Assembly: GCA_964593905.1 (NCBI GenBank)
Contig: CAZQLE010000160.1
Location: 1-9,431 of the forward strand
Direction of reading: 5' to 3'
Length of the DNA: 9,431 nt
Origin: CAZQLE01 sp964593905
GTDB lineage: Bacteria > Chloroflexota > Anaerolineae > Anaerolineales > Anaerolineaceae
A program made the position numbers and the translations under genes. The stretch's first letter is position 1; each line of letters begins with the position of its first letter. Positions 5,874-9,431 of the stretch are shown here, piece after piece. Under the pieces are notes generated by a model. It made no database searches. It was not told where the DNA came from and was given only the letters and a program-made list of their open reading frames with translations.

Positions 5874-6575
5874 TTACCCGGCAAACAAAATGCGGCCGCA
5901 GGTGGTGCAATAAGATAAACCGGTTGAAGAACGGGCTGCTTGAATCTCAGCAGGGCGGATATTGGTGCCACACGCGCTGCAGGAATTCTCCTGGATCATC
6001 GCCACCGCCGTACCGCGTTTGCTTTTTCTGAGAGCTTCGTAGATTACCAGATTTTCAGCTTGAATGGAGGCGTGAGCTGCCTCTTTTTCTTTCAGGAGCC
6101 GCTCAGTGATTTTGGTTAATTGAGTTTTTTCTCCCTTGAGTGATGACTGGGTCTCGATCAAGCGGGTCTTTATTTCTTCCATGCGTCCGGAGGCCAGTTG
6201 ATGATTTGTTTCGGCTTCTTCAACTTTGAGCAGTGCATCCAGTTGATCATCTTCGCGGGAGTGAATTCGTTTTTTGATCGAATCAATTTCAATTTCAAGA
6301 TCGCGCAGTTCTTTGGGGTTTTTGATTCTACCGCCGTACAGATTTGATTCGCTAATCTGTAGTTTAATGCGGTCTTTTTGAATATCGTCCTCAATTTTTG
6401 TCAGGGCTTGTTTTGCCGTGACCAATATTTTTGCGATTGAGTTTAAATCATCTTGTGCGGCTGTTAGCGCGGCGTTTTCATTCAATTCAACTTCGATTTG
6501 TTGAAGACGCGCGTGATGCCGATCGTATTCTGTATCGGTCTTTTGCAGTTGGAACAGGTGAGAGGACTGATTCAT
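5874..6575 (-). CDS. Coiled-coil protein with C4 zinc ribbon (CT398/HP0958-like)
   Basis: This is a 233-residue protein. Residues 1-175 are highly charged and heptad-like, giving a long antiparallel coiled coil. The conserved hairpin motif ESNLYGGRIKNPKELRDLEIEI occupies residues 76-97. The C-terminus is a zinc ribbon with two CxxC knuckles, CSAC (C199, C202) and CTTC (C223, C226). This layout is that of the zf-RING_7 / C4-type zinc ribbon family (PF02591), including chlamydial CT398 and Helicobacter HP0958 (FlgZ). Relatives act as adaptors: HP0958 binds RpoN and flagellin mRNA. In non-flagellate bacteria the role is unknown. No flagellar or sigma54 gene is visible here. The start ATG (6575-6573) is supported by a near-consensus promoter whose -10 ends 6 bases upstream, with no SD. 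It is first gene of a two-gene operon with the NACHT-HEAT ATPase. Confidence 0.88.
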   Translation of the reverse strand: MNQSSHLFQLQKTDTEYDRHHARLQQIEVELNENAALTAAQDDLNSIAKILVTAKQALTKIEDDIQKDRIKLQISESNLYGGRIKNPKELRDLEIEIDSIKKRIHSREDDQLDALLKVEEAETNHQLASGRMEEIKTRLIETQSSLKGEKTQLTKITERLLKEKEAAHASIQAENLVIYEALRKSKRGTAVAMIQENSCSACGTNIRPAEIQAARSSTGLSYCTTCGRILFAG

Positions 6576-6581
6576 AGTTGC

Positions 6582-6610
6582 ATTATAGGTTTACAATCTC
6601 AAGATGACAA
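6582..6610 (-). promoter_or_regulatory. Near-consensus sigma70-type promoter of the zinc-ribbon / NACHT operon
   Basis: Read on the minus strand, TTGTCA (6610-6605, 5 of 6 to TTGACA) is followed by a 17-base spacer and a perfect TATAAT (6587-6582). Six bases (GCAACT) then separate the -10 from ATG at 6575, so the expected transcription start is the A of the start codon. It is the best promoter match I found in the window. Confidence 0.75.
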
Positions 6611-6686
6611 GCCTGTGAATGGCACCAACGAACCACCTGACAAAATTGAGAATTGTCGATCCTGGAAGCGCTGTCGCAAGATACTG

Positions 6687-6692
6687 TATACT
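6687..6692 (+). promoter_or_regulatory. Probable -10 element for the GT-C membrane gene pair
   Basis: TATACT (5 of 6 to TATAAT) lies 14 bases before ATG 6707, predicting a 5' leader of about 7-8 bases. No good -35 is found 16-18 bases upstream (TGGAAG at 6663-6668 is the best, 3 of 6). An in-frame TAG at 6692-6694 makes ATG 6707 the first usable start, and no SD lies between them. Confidence 0.4.
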
Positions 6693-6706
6693 AGTGTAGT
6701 AGCCCT

Positions 6707-8242
6707 ATGGATTCCAATAAACATCCAAAGCTGACCATTGCGATTGCATGGCTTTTTTTCATTAATTTGCCTTATCTGTTGGGGGTGATGCTCCCTTCAG
6801 AAGGTTTTGTTTTCTCCGGTTTTGTTTTCAACCCGCTGGATGGCAATTCTTACCTGGCTAAAATGGCGCAAGGCTGGCAGGGTGGCTGGCTGTTTACCCT
6901 GCCTTATTCGGCTGATGCCGGTAATGGCGTTTTTTTGTTCCCTTTTTATTTGTTGCTTGGGCATATGGCCCGGCTGCTTGGTCTTTCGCTGCCCGTTATG
7001 TTTCACCTGGCCCGAATTTTATCTGCGGTGTTTTTGCTTTTTCAGGTGAAGCGCTATATTGATTTTTCGCTGGCCGACAAACCGGAAGGTAAGAACCTGG
7101 CGTTCTTTCTGGTTTTGTTTGGAGCCGGCATGGGCTGGCTGGTGTTTTTTGCAGGCCAGATGACCTCTGACTTCTGGGTGGCCGAGGCTTATGCGTTTCA
7201 TTCGGCATACGCCAACCCCCATTTTGCACTGGGACTGGGGCTGCTGCTATGGATCTTCCGACTTGCCAATCAACCTGATCATTTTAAAGATCTGGCTCTC
7301 ACTGGCTTGTTATGTTTATTGTTGAGTCTGATCCAACCCTTTGGTGCGGCGGTGGCGCTGGTTGTTTTGGCCGTATCCACCGGGGTTAAATGGCTGCTGC
7401 GCCAAAGCCCATCTTTTTTGCCCCTGCTGGCTGCCGGGGCTGTGGGCGGGGCCGGCTTGCTGTACCAGTACTGGGTGATTCGCAGCCACCCGGTTTTGCA
7501 GTTGTGGAATGCGCAAAATATCACCGCGTCTCCGCTGCTCTGGGACCTGTTCTTATCTTTTTCACCGGCGCTGCTGCTGGCCCTGTTCTGGCTTGCAAAG
7601 GTCCGTCAGAAAAAATTGTCTGAAGGGGCCTTTTTTAATGCCATCTGGCTGGCTTCTGCGCTGGTGATGATGTATGTTCCCTTTAATTTGCAAAGACGGT
7701 TTATCACGGGCTTTTCGGTCCCGGTTTTTGTTCTGGCTGTGCTGACCACCCTGGAATTGGAACAAAACGCAAGCCGATTGTGGAGCATTCTCCGCAAGAC
7801 GTGGGTGGCCGTTTCGCTGCCGACGGTGATTTTGCTGGTGATTGCGGGCTGTTTTGGGGTGTTAAACCGGGATGAAAAAATCTATCTCAGCGTGGATGAG
7901 CGGCAGGCGCTTAACTGGGTTGCAGAACACACCGCACCCGATGCGCTGATTGCATCCAGCCCCGAATTGGGAAACTATATTCCGGCCTATACCGGCCGGC
8001 GTGTGCTTTACGGACACCCTTTTGAAACGGTGAATGCCGGAGCGGAAAAGCAGTTTTTGGAGGATCTTTTTTCGGGTAAATTTTCGGCAGGAGAATTCAA
8101 AGCAGTGGTTCAGAATCGAAAAATTGATTATCTATTGGCCGATCTGCGTGAAGAGTCGAACGGGTTTTTTGCCCCCGAATTTCTTGGAAAACCGGTTTTT
8201 GAGAGCGGTAAGGTGGCTATTTACTCCATCGGGCGGCCATGA
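6707..8242 (+). CDS. Polytopic membrane protein, probable GT-C-type glycosyltransferase
   Basis: This is a 511-residue protein with roughly ten hydrophobic segments: one at the N-terminus (about 9-30), several between 75 and 255, two or three between 275 and 348, and a last one near 366-385. A soluble tail of about 125 residues follows. The layout is that of GT-C enzymes, which use polyprenyl-phosphate sugars on the outer face of the membrane. The first external loop holds NPLDGNSYLAKMAQG, where D45 sits about where the catalytic Asp of GT-C proteins is found. Other features are HSAYANPHFALGLG (165-178), NLQRRFITGF (327-336) and a tail with ALNWVAEHTAPDALIASSPE (401-420) and YTGRRVLYGHPFE (428-440), which resembles the soluble C-terminal domains of such proteins. 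Donor and acceptor are unknown. An in-frame TAG at 6692 and the N-terminal helix support this start. The stop overlaps the next ATG (ATGA, 8239-8242), indicating a coupled pair. Confidence 0.72.
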   Translation: MDSNKHPKLTIAIAWLFFINLPYLLGVMLPSEGFVFSGFVFNPLDGNSYLAKMAQGWQGGWLFTLPYSADAGNGVFLFPFYLLLGHMARLLGLSLPVMFHLARILSAVFLLFQVKRYIDFSLADKPEGKNLAFFLVLFGAGMGWLVFFAGQMTSDFWVAEAYAFHSAYANPHFALGLGLLLWIFRLANQPDHFKDLALTGLLCLLLSLIQPFGAAVALVVLAVSTGVKWLLRQSPSFLPLLAAGAVGGAGLLYQYWVIRSHPVLQLWNAQNITASPLLWDLFLSFSPALLLALFWLAKVRQKKLSEGAFFNAIWLASALVMMYVPFNLQRRFITGFSVPVFVLAVLTTLELEQNASRLWSILRKTWVAVSLPTVILLVIAGCFGVLNRDEKIYLSVDERQALNWVAEHTAPDALIASSPELGNYIPAYTGRRVLYGHPFETVNAGAEKQFLEDLFSGKFSAGEFKAVVQNRKIDYLLADLREESNGFFAPEFLGKPVFESGKVAIYSIGRP

Positions 8243-9431
8243 AACGAACCCTGCTCTTTATTCTTCCACCATTGCTGTTTATCTCCGGTTTTTATCTCCG
8301 GTTTGTCATGTTATACCCGCTGCCTCCCGATCAGGGCTCGTCTGATTTGCTGGTTTCGCATTTGCCCAATCTGCTCTTTTTACAGCACTGGCTGCAACAG
8401 GGTATTCTCCCGCTGTGGTCCGATGCCATTTTGAGCGGGTATCCATTCTTTGCCAACCCCTTATCGGGGTTATGGTATCTGCCGGGCTGGCTCATGCTTC
8501 TTTTTCCCAATGTGTCGGGGGTTAATCTGGTTATCTGGCTGCATCTGGCTTTTGCCGGGTGGGGGATGTTTCTTTTTCTTCGCCAGGAGGGGTATCAGCC
8601 CAATACCAGTGTGATCGGGGCGGTGTCTTTTATGCTGCTGCCCAAAATCGCCGGCCACTATGGGGTGGGACATATCAGCCTGATCTTTTCGATGAGCTAT
8701 CTGCCCTGGCTGCTCTGGTCGGTGCGCCGGACGATGACCACCCGCTCTGGCACCCTGTTGGCGGCTCTGTTTTGGGGCTTTACGATCCTGGCGGATGTGC
8801 GCTGGGCGGCGTATGCGGCTTTGTTGTGGGGCGGCTATCAGATTTCGCTGTTTGTGACGGATAAGGCCGCGTTTTCCTGGCGGAATATTTCGGGGCGGTT
8901 TCTTCCCATTCTGTTGGGCTGCGGTGTTTCGGCGGTGTTGATTCTGCCCATGCTGGAATACACAGGTTTATCAACCCGGGTCTTGATGACTGAAGCGGAT
9001 CGGTTGTTGCTGGCTTTGCCGCCGAACAGGCTATTTGGCGTGATTGTGCCCGATTTTGGCGGGCTGGCCGAGTGGCAGGTGTATGCCGGCGGAATTTGCG
9101 CGGCGTTTGCGCTGTGGAGCGTTTTTCAGAAGGAACTGCGGCGGCGGAATTGGTTCTGGTGGACGATGGTGGTGTTCTCACTGGTTTTTGCCACCGGGGT
9201 ACTGCCCCTGATCTATCACTTGCCGGGCATTAATCTTTTGCGGGTTCCGGCGCGCATTCTGGCGCTGGAACAGTTCAGCCTGATCGTTATTTTTATCTCT
9301 GCACTGGATGCACTGGCGGTGAGGCCGCCCCGTCTGCCGACTAGGGCCAAAATGGATGTGGGGCTGCTGGTTGTTTTCTTGGTCGGTGCATTGGTTCTGG
9401 CGCTGGGGGTGGGGGTCTGGCTGGTATCAAC
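8239..9431 (+). CDS. YfhO-like / GT-C superfamily membrane protein, N-terminal part (3' end outside window)
   Basis: The frame is open from ATG 8239 to the window edge, giving 397 complete codons with no stop. The protein is strongly hydrophobic, with about nine or ten membrane helices. The N-terminal helix (4-24) is followed by an external loop with PPDQGSSDLLVSHLPN (29-44) and GILPLWSDAILSGYPFFANP (55-74), close to the PLWNPYxFSGxPFxANPQ pattern of the YfhO/GT-C-like bacterial membrane family. A later NLLRVPARILALEQF (332-346) also fits that family. D31 and D36 are candidate catalytic acids. YfhO in Gram-positive bacteria is linked to glycosylation of cell-surface polymers such as lipoteichoic acid; the substrate here is unknown. 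The ATGA overlap with the upstream gene supports both the start and joint action. Several hundred C-terminal residues may be missing. Confidence 0.75.
   Translation, partial: MKRTLLFILPPLLFISGFYLRFVMLYPLPPDQGSSDLLVSHLPNLLFLQHWLQQGILPLWSDAILSGYPFFANPLSGLWYLPGWLMLLFPNVSGVNLVIWLHLAFAGWGMFLFLRQEGYQPNTSVIGAVSFMLLPKIAGHYGVGHISLIFSMSYLPWLLWSVRRTMTTRSGTLLAALFWGFTILADVRWAAYAALLWGGYQISLFVTDKAAFSWRNISGRFLPILLGCGVSAVLILPMLEYTGLSTRVLMTEADRLLLALPPNRLFGVIVPDFGGLAEWQVYAGGICAAFALWSVFQKELRRRNWFWWTMVVFSLVFATGVLPLIYHLPGINLLRVPARILALEQFSLIVIFISALDALAVRPPRLPTRAKMDVGLLVVFLVGALVLALGVGVWLVS

Noticed and set aside
5871..5879. GGGTTACCC palindrome at the zinc-ribbon/NACHT gene junction
   Set aside because: It is only nine bases long and is explained by the end of one gene (Gly codon and stop) next to the start of the other. 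There is no sign of a regulatory site.
3411..6575. Interpretation of the NACHT operon as an antiphage defence island
   Set aside because: NACHT proteins can be immune sensors, but there is no nuclease, TIR, reverse transcriptase, methylase, integrase or other defence gene in the window, and the flanks are core-type genes. It is kept only as an open possibility.
6498..6734. 78-codon plus-strand open frame spanning the divergent intergenic region
   Set aside because: It begins inside the zinc-ribbon gene, runs through the promoter region and overlaps the start of the GT-C gene. It has no domain or RBS.
8780..9181. 133-codon minus-strand open frame opposite the YfhO-like gene
   Set aside because: Its Pro/Thr/Arg/Ser-rich translation is a typical shadow of a GC-rich membrane-protein gene. 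The plus-strand frame is continuous and has family motifs.

Overview
The window looks like a piece of a bacterial chromosome carrying mostly core-type and membrane genes. I see no transposase, phage gene, CRISPR array, tRNA or rRNA. Moderate GC content, a DUF2085 protein next to a TlpA-like thioredoxin, a membrane-anchored NACHT/HEAT ATPase and tandem large GT-C/YfhO-like membrane proteins together suggest Chloroflexota, probably Anaerolineae. That assignment is a judgement from protein style and gene content, not a marker-gene result.

Positions 1-1211 hold the 3' end of a TlpA/ResA-type thioredoxin and, overlapping it by ATGA, a glutaredoxin-like domain fused to a DUF2085 membrane domain. 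Positions 1225-3356 hold four small co-directional genes: PgeF/YlmD (peptidoglycan editing / purine nucleoside laccase-fold enzyme), YggS/YlmE (PLP homeostasis protein), YggT/YlmG (two-helix membrane protein) and a DUF167/YggU protein. This is the widely conserved ylmDE-G type cluster. It ends in a tail-to-tail junction of 54 bases (3357-3410) with no convincing terminator.

Positions 3411-6575 are on the minus strand. They hold a two-gene operon: a coiled-coil protein with a C4 zinc ribbon (CT398/HP0958-like) and, 3 bases downstream, an 819-residue protein with an N-terminal membrane anchor, a NACHT-type STAND ATPase domain, a winged-helix-like region and C-terminal HEAT repeats. A 131-base divergent intergenic region (6576-6706) contains a near-consensus promoter for this operon and a weaker one for the next plus-strand operon.

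Positions 6707-9431 hold two translationally coupled polytopic membrane proteins of GT-C/YfhO type. The second runs off the window end.

The most coherent unexpected signal is in the regulatory DNA. Three genes (pgeF, yggT and the zinc-ribbon gene) have a sigma70-like -10 element ending only 6-7 bases before the ATG, with no Shine-Dalgarno sequence near the start. This predicts transcripts that begin at the start codon (leaderless mRNAs). Most downstream genes instead show SD-like sequences or stop/start coupling. The most interesting protein is the membrane-anchored NACHT-HEAT ATPase, whose role is unknown.
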